From Guptibacillus spartinae (lineage in GTDB: Bacteria > Bacillota > Bacilli > Bacillales > Guptibacillaceae): a DNA stretch of 64,000 nucleotides. Of this stretch, positions 7,875 to 22,619 are shown piece by piece. The DNA lies in NCBI RefSeq assembly GCF_028610625.1, contig NZ_JAQQWU010000004.1:124001-188000 (forward strand), read 5' to 3'. Every line of letters begins with the position of its first letter. Within the stretch, counting starts at the first letter, position 1. A program made the position numbers and the translations under genes. Under the pieces are notes generated by a model. The model had not been told where the DNA came from. It saw only the letters and a list, made by a program, of their open reading frames with translations, and ran no database searches.

Positions 7875-8501
7875 GTGAGAGTTGTATTTGTGTGTACAGG
7901 TAACACATGCCGCAGTCCAATGGCGGAAGTGATTTTAAAAAATAAAAGCAATAACATCGAAGCGAAATCAGCAGGCGTTTTTGCGGCGAATGGCGCTCCG
8001 GCAAGCCGTCAGGTTGAAATTCTTTTAGAAGAAAAGAATGTCCCCTTTACGCATACGGCAAAAATGCTGGATCGAGAACTTGCGGAATGGAGCGATCTTC
8101 TGTTAACGATGACGAGTAGTCACAAAGCGCTCGTGTTACGGGATTTTCCAGAACTTGCTCATAAGGTGTACACATTGAAGGAGTATGCCGCAACTGAAAA
8201 TGAAAAGAAATATGATGCTTATCAAGAAAAGGCGGCGGAAATTGAAATGAAGCGTGCGGCTTTTCTTCATGACATCACAAAGCTAGATACAGAAAAACAA
8301 GCGGAAAAGCGACAGCAGTTTGAAACCGAAATGAGAAGAGAGTTAAATGAATTGCAAGCGCTTGAACAAGCTTTGCCTTCAATGGATATATCAGATCCTT
8401 TTGGTGGTACCATTGAGCAATATCGATTAACATACCATGAAATTGAAGAAGCGATTGAGCGAATGATTGAGCGTCTCAATCAAGAAGAATTGGAGGGATA
8501 A
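7875..8501 (+). CDS. ywlE: Protein-arginine-phosphate phosphatase with charged insertion
   Basis: Low-molecular-weight phosphatase fold; YwlE removes phosphate from arginine residues marked by McsB, opposing ClpCP targeting. The P-loop CTGNTCRS has nucleophile C7 and R13, with Thr at position 11 as expected for arginine phosphatases. The general acid lies in DPFGG (D174). Between TLKEY (100-104) and DPFGG there are 69 residues, where B. subtilis has about nine; the extra 60 are charged and predicted to form a helical hairpin or coiled coil. I chose GTG 7875 because the P-loop normally starts a few residues in; AAGGGA lies about ten bases upstream. A longer reading from 7761 has an unlikely basic leader. 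It overlaps rpiB. Confidence 0.88.
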   Translation: MRVVFVCTGNTCRSPMAEVILKNKSNNIEAKSAGVFAANGAPASRQVEILLEEKNVPFTHTAKMLDRELAEWSDLLLTMTSSHKALVLRDFPELAHKVYTLKEYAATENEKKYDAYQEKAAEIEMKRAAFLHDITKLDTEKQAEKRQQFETEMRRELNELQALEQALPSMDISDPFGGTIEQYRLTYHEIEEAIERMIERLNQEELEG

Positions 8502-8503
8502 TG

Positions 8504-8947
8504 ATGAAAGTAGCCATAGGTGCTGATCATGCGGGTGTAAAGATTAAGGAAGACATTCTTCATGTCATTAAAGAGTTAGGGATGGAGGCGATTGATCTAG
8601 GTTGTGATTGCTATGATTCAGTTGATTACCCGGACTATGCCATTCCTGTAGCTGAAAAAGTAGCGTCTGGCGAAGCGGATCGCGGCATTTTAATTTGTGG
8701 GACAGGAATTGGCATGTCGATTGCAGCAAATAAGGTGAACGGCATTCGCTGTGCCCTTGTTCATGACCTGTTTAGTGCAAAAGCAACGAGACAGCACAAT
8801 GATTCAAACGTTCTAGCAATGGGAGAGCGGATTATTGGACCGGGCCTTGCAATTGAAATTGCGAAAGTATGGCTCGAGACAGAATATGAAGCAGGACGTC
8901 ATGCGAAACGAGTCGGTAAAATTACGGAATACGAGGCAAAGGCATAA
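8504..8947 (+). CDS. rpiB: Ribose-5-phosphate isomerase B
   Basis: Sugar-phosphate isomerase of the RpiB/LacAB family, interconverting ribose-5-phosphate and ribulose-5-phosphate. The protein has about 147 residues. It opens MKVAIGADHAGVKIKE, carries the CGTGIGMSIAANK active-site loop, and the HNDSNVLAMGER motif, all hallmarks of the family. The ATG at 8504 has better spacing to GGAGG than the ATG at 8501, which overlaps the ywlE stop. Order ywlE-rpiB-ywlG matches B. subtilis. Confidence 0.93.
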   Translation: MKVAIGADHAGVKIKEDILHVIKELGMEAIDLGCDCYDSVDYPDYAIPVAEKVASGEADRGILICGTGIGMSIAANKVNGIRCALVHDLFSAKATRQHNDSNVLAMGERIIGPGLAIEIAKVWLETEYEAGRHAKRVGKITEYEAKA

Positions 8948-8960
8948 GGAGGCGTTATCT

Positions 8961-9533
8961 GTGAATGAACAAACAGCGCGTCAAATTACCCGCCATACGT
9001 TAGAAGCGCTTCAGGATCTTCAACTAGATGCGCGTCTTTCCCGTCGTCACCTGCTTGTGATTGGAATGAGCTCAAGCGAAGTCATCGGTCAGCGTATTGG
9101 AACAGCCGGTACAATTTCAGCGGCAGAGGCGATTTATGAAAGTGTAAAAGCCTTCCAACAAGAAACGGGTGTTCAGCTTGCTTTTCAATGCTGTGAGCAT
9201 TTGAATCGAGCTCTAGTTATTGAGCGGGAAACGGCTGAAGCGAGAGGATACGACATCGTAGCCGCGATTCCCACAACTCGAGCAGGTGGGTCAATGGCAA
9301 CGCATGCCTATGCCAATATGAGTGATCCTGTTTTAGTGGAGTTTATTTCTGCAGATGCTGGAATCGATATTGGTGATACGTTTATTGGTATGCATATACG
9401 TCATGTCGCAGTCCCTGTGAGGGGAAGACATACGTCGATCGGCGAGGCTCACCTCACGATGGCACGCTCTAGACCAAAACTTATTGGTGGAGAACGGGCC
9501 TCATATCCTGGGAAGAATGAGCACTGCTTTTAA
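8961..9533 (+). CDS. ywlG: TIGR01440/DUF436 family protein YwlG
   Basis: Conserved Firmicute protein of unknown function, 190 residues. It opens MNEQTARQITRHTLEAL and contains SSSEVIGQRIGTAGT, IPTTRAGGSMATHAY and the closing HTSIGEAHLTMARSRPKLIGG, which identify the YwlG family. GTG at 8961 is the start, seven or eight bases after AAGGAGG; longer readings overlap rpiB. It is the last gene of the ywlE-rpiB-ywlG run before the PurR-box region of glyA. Confidence 0.85.
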   Translation: MNEQTARQITRHTLEALQDLQLDARLSRRHLLVIGMSSSEVIGQRIGTAGTISAAEAIYESVKAFQQETGVQLAFQCCEHLNRALVIERETAEARGYDIVAAIPTTRAGGSMATHAYANMSDPVLVEFISADAGIDIGDTFIGMHIRHVAVPVRGRHTSIGEAHLTMARSRPKLIGGERASYPGKNEHCF

Positions 9534-9537
9534 GCTA

Positions 9538-9566
9538 AAAACCGAACAATAATTTAGTTCGTTTAT
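9538..9566 (+). promoter_or_regulatory. PurR operator (paired PurBoxes) upstream of glyA
   Basis: AAAACCGAACAAT (9538-9550) matches the PurBox AWWWCCGAACWWT exactly. A second, inverted copy at 9554-9566 (core GTTCGT) is slightly degenerate. Two inverted PurBoxes a few bases apart form the normal PurR binding unit, and glyA belongs to the PurR regulon in B. subtilis. Confidence 0.8.
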
Positions 9567-9590
9567 CTAATATACGGATAAGAACTTCTA

Positions 9591-9599
9591 TGGTACAAT
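9591..9599 (+). promoter_or_regulatory. Extended -10 promoter element of glyA
   Basis: TGGTACAAT is an extended -10 (TGn plus TACAAT). No convincing -35 is found 17 bases upstream. It sits 25-53 bases after the PurBoxes, so bound PurR could interfere with it. Confidence 0.45.
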
Positions 9600-9670
9600 G
9601 CAATCGAGATGAAATACGAACTGTTCGTGTTTACGAATGGTAATTTGTGTGGGATGGAAAGGGGATATCA

Positions 9671-10918
9671 ATGCAAAACCTAGCAAAGCAGGATCAAGAA
9701 CTTTTACAGGCAATGAAAGACGAGCTTGGCAGACAGCGCAGCAAGATTGAACTTATCGCATCAGAGAACTTTGTATCAGAAGCCGTGATGGAGGCGCAAG
9801 GATCTGTTTTAACAAACAAATATGCGGAGGGCTATCCAGGCCGACGTTATTACGGTGGCTGTGAATATGTCGATGTCGCTGAAAATATTGCAAGAGACCG
9901 TGCGAAGCAGCTATTTGGTGCAGAGCATGTGAACGTTCAGCCTCACTCAGGCGCACAAGCCAACATGGCGGTTTACTTCACAATTCTTGAGCAGGGTGAT
10001 ACGGTTCTTGGCATGAACCTTTCTCACGGTGGTCACTTGACGCACGGAAGTCCTGTAAATTTCAGTGGCGTTCAGTATAACTTCGTAGAATATGGCGTTG
10101 ACAAAGACTCACACCGTATTGACTACGAGGACGTTCTTGAGAAAGCAAAAACCCATCGTCCAAAGCTAATCGTTGCAGGGGCAAGTGCTTATCCACGTGA
10201 AATTGATTTCAAACGATTCCGTGAAATTGCGGATGAAGTAGATGCTTACTTGATGGTCGATATGGCCCATATTGCAGGTCTAGTTGCAACAGGACATCAC
10301 CCAAATCCAGTGCCACACGCCCATTTCGTAACGACGACTACCCACAAAACGCTTCGTGGACCGCGTGGTGGCATGATTCTTTGCAAAGAAGAGTTTGCGA
10401 AGAAGATTGATAAGTCGATTTTCCCTGGTATTCAAGGGGGGCCATTGATGCACGTCATCGCTGCAAAAGCGGTAGCATTCGGTGAAGCTCTTTCTAACGA
10501 TTTTAAAGCTTATTCTGAAAAGGTTGTAGCGAACGCTAGAAAACTTGCTTCAGCTCTTGAAAAAGAAGGCATTAACCTCGTTTCAAACGGCACGGATAAT
10601 CACCTTGTGCTTCTCGATTTACAAAGTCTAGATTTAACAGGAAAAGTGGCTGAAAAAGCGCTTGATGATATTGGCATTACAACAAATAAAAATACGATTC
10701 CATTTGACCCACAAAGTCCATTCGTGACAAGCGGCCTTCGCATTGGTACAGCAGCCGTTACGTCACGCGGATTTGGAGAAGCAGAAATGGAACAGATCGC
10801 AAGTATCATTGGTGATGTGTTGAAGCAGCATGAAAATGCGGATGCGCTTCAAAAAGCAGCGAAGCGTGTGCAAGAGCTTACTGACAAATTCCCGATGTAT
10901 GAAAACCTTTCTTATTAA
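9671..10918 (+). CDS. glyA: Serine hydroxymethyltransferase
   Basis: PLP enzyme that converts serine and tetrahydrofolate to glycine and 5,10-methylene-THF, feeding one-carbon units to purine and thymidylate synthesis. The 415-residue protein carries the PLP lysine at K226 within [14 protein letters not shown], and the substrate motifs ENFVSEAV and GGCEYVD. ATG 9671 follows GGAAAGGGG; an upstream in-frame start at 9647 lies before this site. The PurBoxes upstream fit purine-responsive control. It is monocistronic, ending in a strong hairpin. Confidence 0.97.
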   Translation: MQNLAKQDQELLQAMKDELGRQRSKIELIASENFVSEAVMEAQGSVLTNKYAEGYPGRRYYGGCEYVDVAENIARDRAKQLFGAEHVNVQPHSGAQANMAVYFTILEQGDTVLGMNLSHGGHLTHGSPVNFSGVQYNFVEYGVDKDSHRIDYEDVLEKAKTHRPKLIVAGASAYPREIDFKRFREIADEVDAYLMVDMAHIAGLVATGHHPNPVPHAHFVTTTTHKTLRGPRGGMILCKEEFAKKIDKSIFPGIQGGPLMHVIAAKAVAFGEALSNDFKAYSEKVVANARKLASALEKEGINLVSNGTDNHLVLLDLQSLDLTGKVAEKALDDIGITTNKNTIPFDPQSPFVTSGLRIGTAAVTSRGFGEAEMEQIASIIGDVLKQHENADALQKAAKRVQELTDKFPMYENLSY

Positions 10919-10927
10919 TAGACACTG

Positions 10928-10960
10928 ACGCCGGGAGATAATCATTTCCCGGCGTTTTTC
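10928..10960 (+). terminator. glyA terminator
   Basis: CGCCGGGA and TCCCGGCG form an 8-bp GC-rich stem with an 8- to 9-base loop, followed by TTTTTC. Confidence 0.9.
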
Positions 10961-11023
10961 TAAAAGGATAAGCCTTCGTTATTTAATGGGAAGAGCGTGA
11001 ATATTTCATCATCTTTGAAAGCC

Positions 11024-11052
11024 TTGAATCAATCCGCGTTTTTCTGTAAAAT
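11024..11052 (+). promoter_or_regulatory. sigma-A promoter of upp
   Basis: TTGAAT (11024-11029), a 17-base spacer and TAAAAT (11047-11052) lie 51 bases upstream of the upp ATG. Confidence 0.65.
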
Positions 11053-11102
11053 TGCGAAGAAGATTTAGGAACGAAACCAAAACGAAAAGGGGAGTGCATA
11101 CG

Positions 11103-11732
11103 ATGGGTAAAGTATACGTGTTCGATCATCCGTTGATTCAGCATAAGCTTACATACATTCGCGATGAGAAAACAGGAACAAAGGAGTTCCGTGAACTTGT
11201 GGATGAAGTAGCAGCGTTGATGGCTTATGAAATTACAAGAGAGCTTCCAACGGAAGAAGTGATGGTGAAAACCCCTGTAACTGAAGCGAAATCAAAAGTT
11301 CTTTCAGGTAAAAAGCTTGGACTAGTTCCCATTCTGAGAGCCGGGCTTGGTATGACAGACGGAATCCTTAAGTTGATTCCTGCTGCAAAAGTAGGTCACG
11401 TAGGTCTTTACCGTGATCCCGAAACGCTTCAACCGGTAGAATACTATGTGAAGCTTCCTGCTGACATTGAAGAACGTGAATTCATCGTGATTGATCCAAT
11501 GCTTGCAACAGGTGGGTCTGCAGTTGAAGCGATCAACTCCCTTAAGAAACGTGGAGCAAAAAACATTAAAATGATGTGTCTGATCGCAGCACCTGAAGGC
11601 GTAGAGCTTCTGAACGAAGCGCACCCTGATGTAGACATTTATATCGCTGGTCTTGATGAGAAGCTAAACGAAAAAGGATACATTGTTCCAGGTCTTGGCG
11701 ATGCCGGTGACCGTCTATACGGAACAAAATAA
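11103..11732 (+). CDS. upp: Uracil phosphoribosyltransferase
   Basis: Salvages uracil to UMP using PRPP. The 209-residue protein has the PRPP-binding loop in [16 protein letters not shown] (about 128-143) and the uracil-binding C-terminus [16 protein letters not shown]. Family length and start match: ATG 11103 follows AAAGGGGAGTG. It sits between glyA and the atp operon as in B. subtilis, with its own promoter and terminator. Confidence 0.97.
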   Translation: MGKVYVFDHPLIQHKLTYIRDEKTGTKEFRELVDEVAALMAYEITRELPTEEVMVKTPVTEAKSKVLSGKKLGLVPILRAGLGMTDGILKLIPAAKVGHVGLYRDPETLQPVEYYVKLPADIEEREFIVIDPMLATGGSAVEAINSLKKRGAKNIKMMCLIAAPEGVELLNEAHPDVDIYIAGLDEKLNEKGYIVPGLGDAGDRLYGTK

Positions 11733-11739
11733 ATACAAA

Positions 11740-11768
11740 ACCTCTTCCTAAAATGGAAGAGGTTTTTT
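11740..11768 (+). terminator. upp terminator
   Basis: AACCTCTTCC and GGAAGAGGTT form a 10-bp stem with a short AT-rich loop and TTTTTT. Confidence 0.9.
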
Positions 11769-11819
11769 CGTTGTAACATCCTAAAATGTGATAAAAAAGT
11801 GACAAATTACGTCTTAAAT

Positions 11820-11843
11820 AACAGGGAATGATTCCCTGTTTTC
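11820..11843 (+). terminator. Palindromic hairpin upstream of the atp operon
   Basis: AACAGGGAAT and ATTCCCTGTT form a near-perfect palindrome followed by TTC. It lies about 110 bases before the atp promoter candidate and may be a second terminator for upp read-through. Confidence 0.5.
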
Positions 11844-11952
11844 TCTGAATAACACAACTCTGCTCGTGTAAGCGTTACTATCCTTGATATTACAGGGTTT
11901 TTTAAGTGTTTTTCTATTTGTGAATTTGATCACACCATTTCCCCGAAACGCA

Positions 11953-11981
11953 TTGACATCAAGTACACCCTATTGTAGACT
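11953..11981 (+). promoter_or_regulatory. Candidate sigma-A promoter of the atp operon
   Basis: A perfect TTGACA (11953-11958) is followed after 17 bases by TAGACT (11976-11981, 4/6). It is the best vegetative promoter in the gap before atpZ. Confidence 0.5.
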
Positions 11982-12064
11982 TACAAAGGGTATAGTGATA
12001 AGGTTTTCATTTGCTCAAAACATCCTTTTCAATGACTCACCTTTATAGCAAAGGGGCGCTTTAT

Positions 12065-12262
12065 TTGAAGGCGATGGCACTCTATACAACAATCCTTTCT
12101 TATCTTGTTGGATCGATCCTTGCGGGGGTATTTTTGGGAAGATGGATGGATCGTCTATTCGACACTTTTCCACTTTTTCTCATCATTGGTCTTTTGCTCG
12201 GTTTGGGCGGAGGAATTTATGGATTGGTTCGTCTTCTACATAAGTTTACAGGGGAAGATTAA
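12065..12262 (+). CDS. atpZ: AtpZ/AtpI family membrane protein
   Basis: Small two-helix membrane protein encoded first in the atp operon. After a short N-terminus, the sequence runs through VGSILAGVFLGRWMDRLF and PLFLIIGLLLGLGGGIYGL, the pattern of AtpZ/AtpQ-type proteins implicated in Mg/Ca supply to the ATP synthase. I favour the TTG at 12065 (65 residues) because AAGGGG lies eight bases upstream; starts at 12011 or 12074 are possible. The stop codon abuts the atpI ATG. Confidence 0.7.
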   Translation: MKAMALYTTILSYLVGSILAGVFLGRWMDRLFDTFPLFLIIGLLLGLGGGIYGLVRLLHKFTGED

Positions 12263-13361
<1,099 letters not shown>

Positions 13362-13405
13362 ACACTGGGTACAATGAGTTTTGATTATATAAAACTATTT
13401 TATGA

Positions 13406-13639
<234 letters not shown>

Positions 13640-13673
13640 TTTAAGAACTTTATAGTGATGTTGGATCGTTTCA

Positions 13674-13712
13674 TGATGGCGAAGAAAGTTTCGAAATGAA
13701 ACCTTCGCCATT
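13674..13712 (+). promoter_or_regulatory. Stem-loop in the atpE-atpF gap
   Basis: ATGGCGAA (13675-13682) pairs with TTCGCCAT, enclosing an inner GTTTC/GAAAC stem. It lies inside the operon with no long T tract, so a role in mRNA stability or partial attenuation is more likely than full termination. Confidence 0.55.
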
Positions 13713-13724
13713 CGTTTTGTATGA

Positions 13725-14806
<1,082 letters not shown>

Positions 14807-14819
14807 AAGATAGGGGTGA

Positions 14820-16334
<1,515 letters not shown>

Positions 16335-16383
16335 GAGGGATGCGGCGGAAACGCCGCGGCCAGCTTAAAAGGTGGTGAAATGA

Positions 16384-17247
<864 letters not shown>

Positions 17248-17310
17248 AAATGAAATAAAATAGATAGTCTTAAATGCCAAATAAAGACGATTCTTGTTTT
17301 GGCAGCTTAA

Positions 17311-18741
<1,431 letters not shown>

Positions 18742-18742
18742 T

Positions 18743-18858
18743 GAAAAGCGGAGGCGACTGCTTTGGCCCGACAAGCGCTGGAAGCTTTTCGAATGAACAC
18801 GTTCTTTGTGTTCAATCGAAAAGGTGAAGCGACTCGAGGGCCAAGGAGCCGCAGCTAG
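18743..18858 (+). repeat. Structured intergenic repeat, copy 1
   Basis: About 116 bases from GAAAAGCG to GCTAGA, also found at 31301-31417 and 31422-31537. The outer stem is CTTTGGCCC with GGGCCAAGG; a central hairpin is CTTTTCGA with TCGAAAAG, capped by GAACAC/GTGTTC. The stems differ in sequence from the other copies but stay paired. It lies between atpD and atpC, inside the operon. Confidence 0.85.
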
Positions 18859-18930
18859 ATCATTCTAGTGCAGAGAGTGTCCCTTATACTCTTATAGGTC
18901 TCTTTCTCGCTGTTTGAATTCTTTCTCTAA

Positions 18931-19362
<432 letters not shown>

Positions 19363-19366
19363 ATGG

Positions 19367-19402
19367 AAAGCACCAGCGGGAAATTCCCTCTGGTGCTTTT
19401 TT
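19367..19402 (+). terminator. atp operon terminator
   Basis: AAAGCACCAG pairs with CTGGTGCTTT, with an inner GGGAAATTCCC, followed by TTTTT. It lies five bases after the atpC stop. Confidence 0.9.
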
Positions 19403-19967
19403 ACATTTTGGCTTGTACACTCGGTAGCATGCTATCTACTTTGTTTATCGTTTTCCAATTGCGTACGGTCGCATACTCATTAGACCGAGTGATGAAAGCC
19501 GCAAGTTTTGAATTTCGAATGCTCTCATGAAACAGTAAATAAATTTCCCTATCTCTCATCTCACATTCTTCGGTTTCAGATGCGTAGGTAAGCATTTTCT
19601 TTTCATCATCTTCTAAAAGAGGTTCTGCTAACATGGCCACATAAAGACTCTCCCCACTCGCCGTTTCCTGTGCTTTTGAAAGTTGTTCATCATGAAATGG
19701 GCAGTTTCTGACAATGTTCTTCCACTCAAACGCCGTTCTTAAAACGATTGGAACCCTTAATCCAAATTGTTCGCCAATGATCTCTTCCATCTTTTTTCTT
19801 ATAAGGGTTGCGGCTTCTTCAGATTCAAACAAAACATTTCCACTTTGAATGTATGTTTTCACATTCTGAAACCCTTCATTTGAAAGGGCATCGCGCAATT
19901 CCGCCATTTTAATTTTATTTTTCCCACCAACGTTAATTCCTCTTAATAACCCAACATAGGTTGTCAT
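19401..19967 (-). CDS. DUF1697 domain-containing protein
   Basis: A 188-residue soluble protein matching the DUF1697 pattern: opening TTYVGLLRGINVGGKNKIKM, then VKTYIQSGNVLFESEE, and a PFH motif near the middle. Function is not established. It is convergent with atpC, sharing the gap terminator, and lies just downstream of the YbgA-like gene on the same strand. Confidence 0.85.
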   Translation of the reverse strand: MTTYVGLLRGINVGGKNKIKMAELRDALSNEGFQNVKTYIQSGNVLFESEEAATLIRKKMEEIIGEQFGLRVPIVLRTAFEWKNIVRNCPFHDEQLSKAQETASGESLYVAMLAEPLLEDDEKKMLTYASETEECEMRDREIYLLFHESIRNSKLAAFITRSNEYATVRNWKTINKVDSMLPSVQAKM

Positions 19968-19991
19968 TCCATCTCCACCTCCATTATTTAA

Positions 19992-20495
19992 CTACGAGGG
20001 GGGAGGGAGAAAATCCTCTCTGGTCTCTAAATAATCGCTTCTTGAAACAAGGAGGACCTGTTTTTTGTCATATACTTCATTCCATTGCTTATAAGATTGG
20101 ATGAAGCTACTCTGAGCTAAGTAATCTGAAGGATATTTTTTGAGTAACTGGACCAAATGCTTTTGAATGGCACCAATATCCTTTTTGGTTAAGGGCTCGG
20201 AATGTTCGAGATGCTCGTTTACGATCACAAAAAACAATTCCTTTTCCTCACTTGTTGCTCTTTTTTTGAAATAGCCCCACATATGTTGGAGTGTTGTCCG
20301 CATACCTTTTTTAGTATAGGGGAGAGTTAAGGTTTCCTTTAGTAAGTCGTAGACATGAAGGAGTTCTTCACGTGTATGAGCTGTTTTTAACGCTTCTCCT
20401 ATTTCTTTATAGTGTTCATAACCCTTTGCCATCACCGTATATTTATTTCTTGCCCAAAGTTTCTCTGTTAGCGTTCGCGTTCGTTTGTCGTTCAT
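19992..20495 (-). CDS. YbgA/DUF1722 family protein
   Basis: A 167-residue protein with the DUF1722 pattern: LWARNKYTVMAKGYEHYKEI near the start, then HMWGYFKKRATSEEKE and a C-terminal FIQSYKQWN. In other bacteria this domain is often found next to or fused with DUF523 or photolyase genes; its function is unknown. It precedes the DUF1697 gene by 24 bases and is divergent from the nuo operon. Confidence 0.8.
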   Translation of the reverse strand: MNDKRTRTLTEKLWARNKYTVMAKGYEHYKEIGEALKTAHTREELLHVYDLLKETLTLPYTKKGMRTTLQHMWGYFKKRATSEEKELFFVIVNEHLEHSEPLTKKDIGAIQKHLVQLLKKYPSDYLAQSSFIQSYKQWNEVYDKKQVLLVSRSDYLETREDFLPPPS

Positions 20496-20615
20496 TCAAC
20501 CACCCCTGTTCGAAATTTTAAAAAAACTTACAAATAAAAGCAAGAATAAGAGTGGGGATGTTGAATTAGTATACAAGACTAGCAACTTTACAGCACGATG
20601 AGAGGAGAGACCTTC

Positions 20616-20993
20616 ATGGGTGAATCGCTTAACGTGTACCAAAATAGTTACCTCTTCGTATTCATGTTCCTTTTTCTTGGCCTTCTCCTTCCAGCTGTTG
20701 CGCTAACGGCAGGAAGATTCCTTCGTCCCTCAAAACCAACATCTGAGAAACAAACAACCTATGAAAGCGGCATAGAGCCGTTTCACCAAAGCTGGATTCA
20801 GTATAACGTTCGTTATTATTTATTCGGACTGCTTTTTGTCATCTTTGATGTCGAAACCGTTTTCTTGTATCCATGGGCGGTTGCCTATCAAAAGCTTGGT
20901 TTCTTTGCGTTCATCGAAATGATGATCTTTATTGTCATGCTATTAATTGGCTTACTATACGCATGGAAAAAGAAGGTGTTGAAATGGATGTAA
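20616..20993 (+). CDS. nuoA: NADH-quinone oxidoreductase subunit A
   Basis: Membrane subunit of complex I, 125 residues with three transmembrane helices. Family motifs are [12 protein letters not shown] and [22 protein letters not shown], which carries the conserved acidic residues. The ATG at 20616 is favoured over 20598 because GAGGAGAG lies between them at proper spacing. First gene of an eleven-gene operon; the nuoB start overlaps its end. Confidence 0.94.
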   Translation: MGESLNVYQNSYLFVFMFLFLGLLLPAVALTAGRFLRPSKPTSEKQTTYESGIEPFHQSWIQYNVRYYLFGLLFVIFDVETVFLYPWAVAYQKLGFFAFIEMMIFIVMLLIGLLYAWKKKVLKWM

Positions 20994-21502
20994 ACTTAGA
21001 AAATATAACGCCGGAAGAATACGAAGAAATGAAGCACAACGTTTTCCTCGCAACGCTTGAAAATGTAAAGGCCTGGGCACGAAGCAATTCGCTCTGGCCG
21101 TTAACGTTTGGTCTCGCCTGCTGTGCCATTGAAATGATGGGTTCAGGAGCTTCTCACTACGACCTTGACCGCTTCGGAACGTTTTTTCGAACGTCACCGA
21201 GACAGTCAGATGTCATGATTGTATCTGGAACCGTAACGAAAAAAATGGCTCCGGTACTAAAGCGTCTTTATGATCAAATGCCTGAACCGAAATGGGTCAT
21301 TGCCATGGGCTCTTGTGCGACAGCGGGCGGTCCATATATTAACTCCTATGCTGTGGTTAAAGGGGTCGATCAGATCGTCCCTGTTGATGTGTACATCCCT
21401 GGGTGTCCACCAAACCCGGCAGCCCTCATCTACGGCATTAATAAACTACAAGAAAAGATTCGCTATGAAGCGCGCACCGGAAAGCGGGTGACGAATCGAT
21501 GA
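20984..21502 (+). CDS. nuoB: NADH-quinone oxidoreductase subunit B
   Basis: Carries the terminal 4Fe-4S cluster N2 that passes electrons to quinone. The 172-residue protein has the four ligand cysteines C46, C47, C111 and C141, in [20 protein letters not shown] and PGCPPNP. The start is ATG 20984, six bases after GAAGGTG and overlapping the nuoA end. Longer in-frame readings overlap nuoA without a ribosome binding site. Confidence 0.95.
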   Translation: MDVNLENITPEEYEEMKHNVFLATLENVKAWARSNSLWPLTFGLACCAIEMMGSGASHYDLDRFGTFFRTSPRQSDVMIVSGTVTKKMAPVLKRLYDQMPEPKWVIAMGSCATAGGPYINSYAVVKGVDQIVPVDVYIPGCPPNPAALIYGINKLQEKIRYEARTGKRVTNR

Positions 21503-22617
21503 GCGATCAAACACCAGAAGAGCTGGAAGCAAAGCGAAAAGCCGTAGAAGAAGCAAAGCGGAAGGCAGCTGAGTTACGGAAAAAGAAAGCGGAAGCAGAG
21601 AATCCCGCTGATGACATTGAGTTTCAAAAGAAAAAAGCGGTCGCAGAAGCAAAAGCAAAAGCCGCCGCGCTGAAAAAGCAAAAAGAAATGGAAAAAAGTG
21701 AACAGCATAGCGTAGCGGAGGAAGAAGACGTTGCGCTTGCGAAAAAAAAGGCAGTTGCTGCTGCGAAGGCGAAAGCGGCTGCACTGAAAAAACAAAAAGA
21801 AATGAACCAAAACAAAGTGGATCAGGAAGCATCAGAAGACGATGTTGCACTAGCCAAAAAGAAGGCGGTTGCTGCCGCAAAGGCGAAGGCCGCTGCGCTT
21901 AAAAAGCAGAAAGAAATGGAGAATGGCGCAGACGACGAAGCTAGCCTTGCGAAAAAGAAAGCTGTAGCGGCTGCAAAAGCGAAAGCAGCAGCTCTAAGAA
22001 AGCAAAAAGAGGCACCTAGTTCCGATCCTACGGATGAGAAGGCAAAAGCGATCGCAGCTGCAAAGGCAAAAGCCGCTGCTGCTAAAGCAAAGAAGGCTGC
22101 TTCGGAAACGGAAGAGCCTATAAAAGAAGAAAGCCCTTCACCAAATCAGCCTGTGCTTGAGCGGTACCTTCATATTATTCAAGAAAATCTCGGAGACGAC
22201 CTTCTTGAAGAGGCGTATATTAATCGTTTGGCAAAAGACGTTCCAACGCTTGTTGCAAAGAAAGAGACGTACCTTAAAGTGGCGCAGTTCCTTAAGTACA
22301 ATGAGCTTCTTGCATTTGATTATCTTTCTGAAACGCACGGAACCGACTTTGAGACGCATATGGAAATTTACAACCACCTCTACTCGTTTCAAAATCACCA
22401 GAGCGTCGCCCTTAAGGTGAAAATAGAGCGGGACGCACCGGTTATTGATTCGCTGACATCGCTTTGGACTGGGGCGAACTGGCCTGAGCGAGAAACGTAC
22501 GACCTGCTTGGGATTGTGTTTAAAGGTCATCCGAATTTAACGCGAATCATGATGCCGGATGATTGGGTAGGCCATCCGCTTCGAAAAGATTATGAGCCAT
22601 ATGATGTGGAGGTGTAG
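21499..22617 (+). CDS. nuoC: NADH-quinone oxidoreductase subunit C with Lys/Ala-rich repeat extension
   Basis: The conserved NuoC domain is only the last 155 or so residues (from about 217), ending with [18 protein letters not shown] and [10 protein letters not shown]. The preceding 215 residues are low-complexity Lys, Ala and Glu. A unit [20 protein letters not shown] occurs at about 44-64, 82-102 and 120-140 (period 38), with variants at 152-171 and 182-200, separated by acidic linkers. Such a region is probably a long charged helix. The start overlaps nuoB (ATGA) and no internal start with a good ribosome binding site is evident, so the extension appears to be translated. Its role is unknown. 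Confidence 0.9.
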   Translation: MSDQTPEELEAKRKAVEEAKRKAAELRKKKAEAENPADDIEFQKKKAVAEAKAKAAALKKQKEMEKSEQHSVAEEEDVALAKKKAVAAAKAKAAALKKQKEMNQNKVDQEASEDDVALAKKKAVAAAKAKAAALKKQKEMENGADDEASLAKKKAVAAAKAKAAALRKQKEAPSSDPTDEKAKAIAAAKAKAAAAKAKKAASETEEPIKEESPSPNQPVLERYLHIIQENLGDDLLEEAYINRLAKDVPTLVAKKETYLKVAQFLKYNELLAFDYLSETHGTDFETHMEIYNHLYSFQNHQSVALKVKIERDAPVIDSLTSLWTGANWPERETYDLLGIVFKGHPNLTRIMMPDDWVGHPLRKDYEPYDVEV

Positions 22618-22619
22618 CG

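Noticed and set aside
21446-21880. Long minus-strand frames opposite nuoC
   Set aside because: They are mirror images of the Lys/Ala-rich repeat (Phe/Leu/Ser-rich in antisense) with no start signals.
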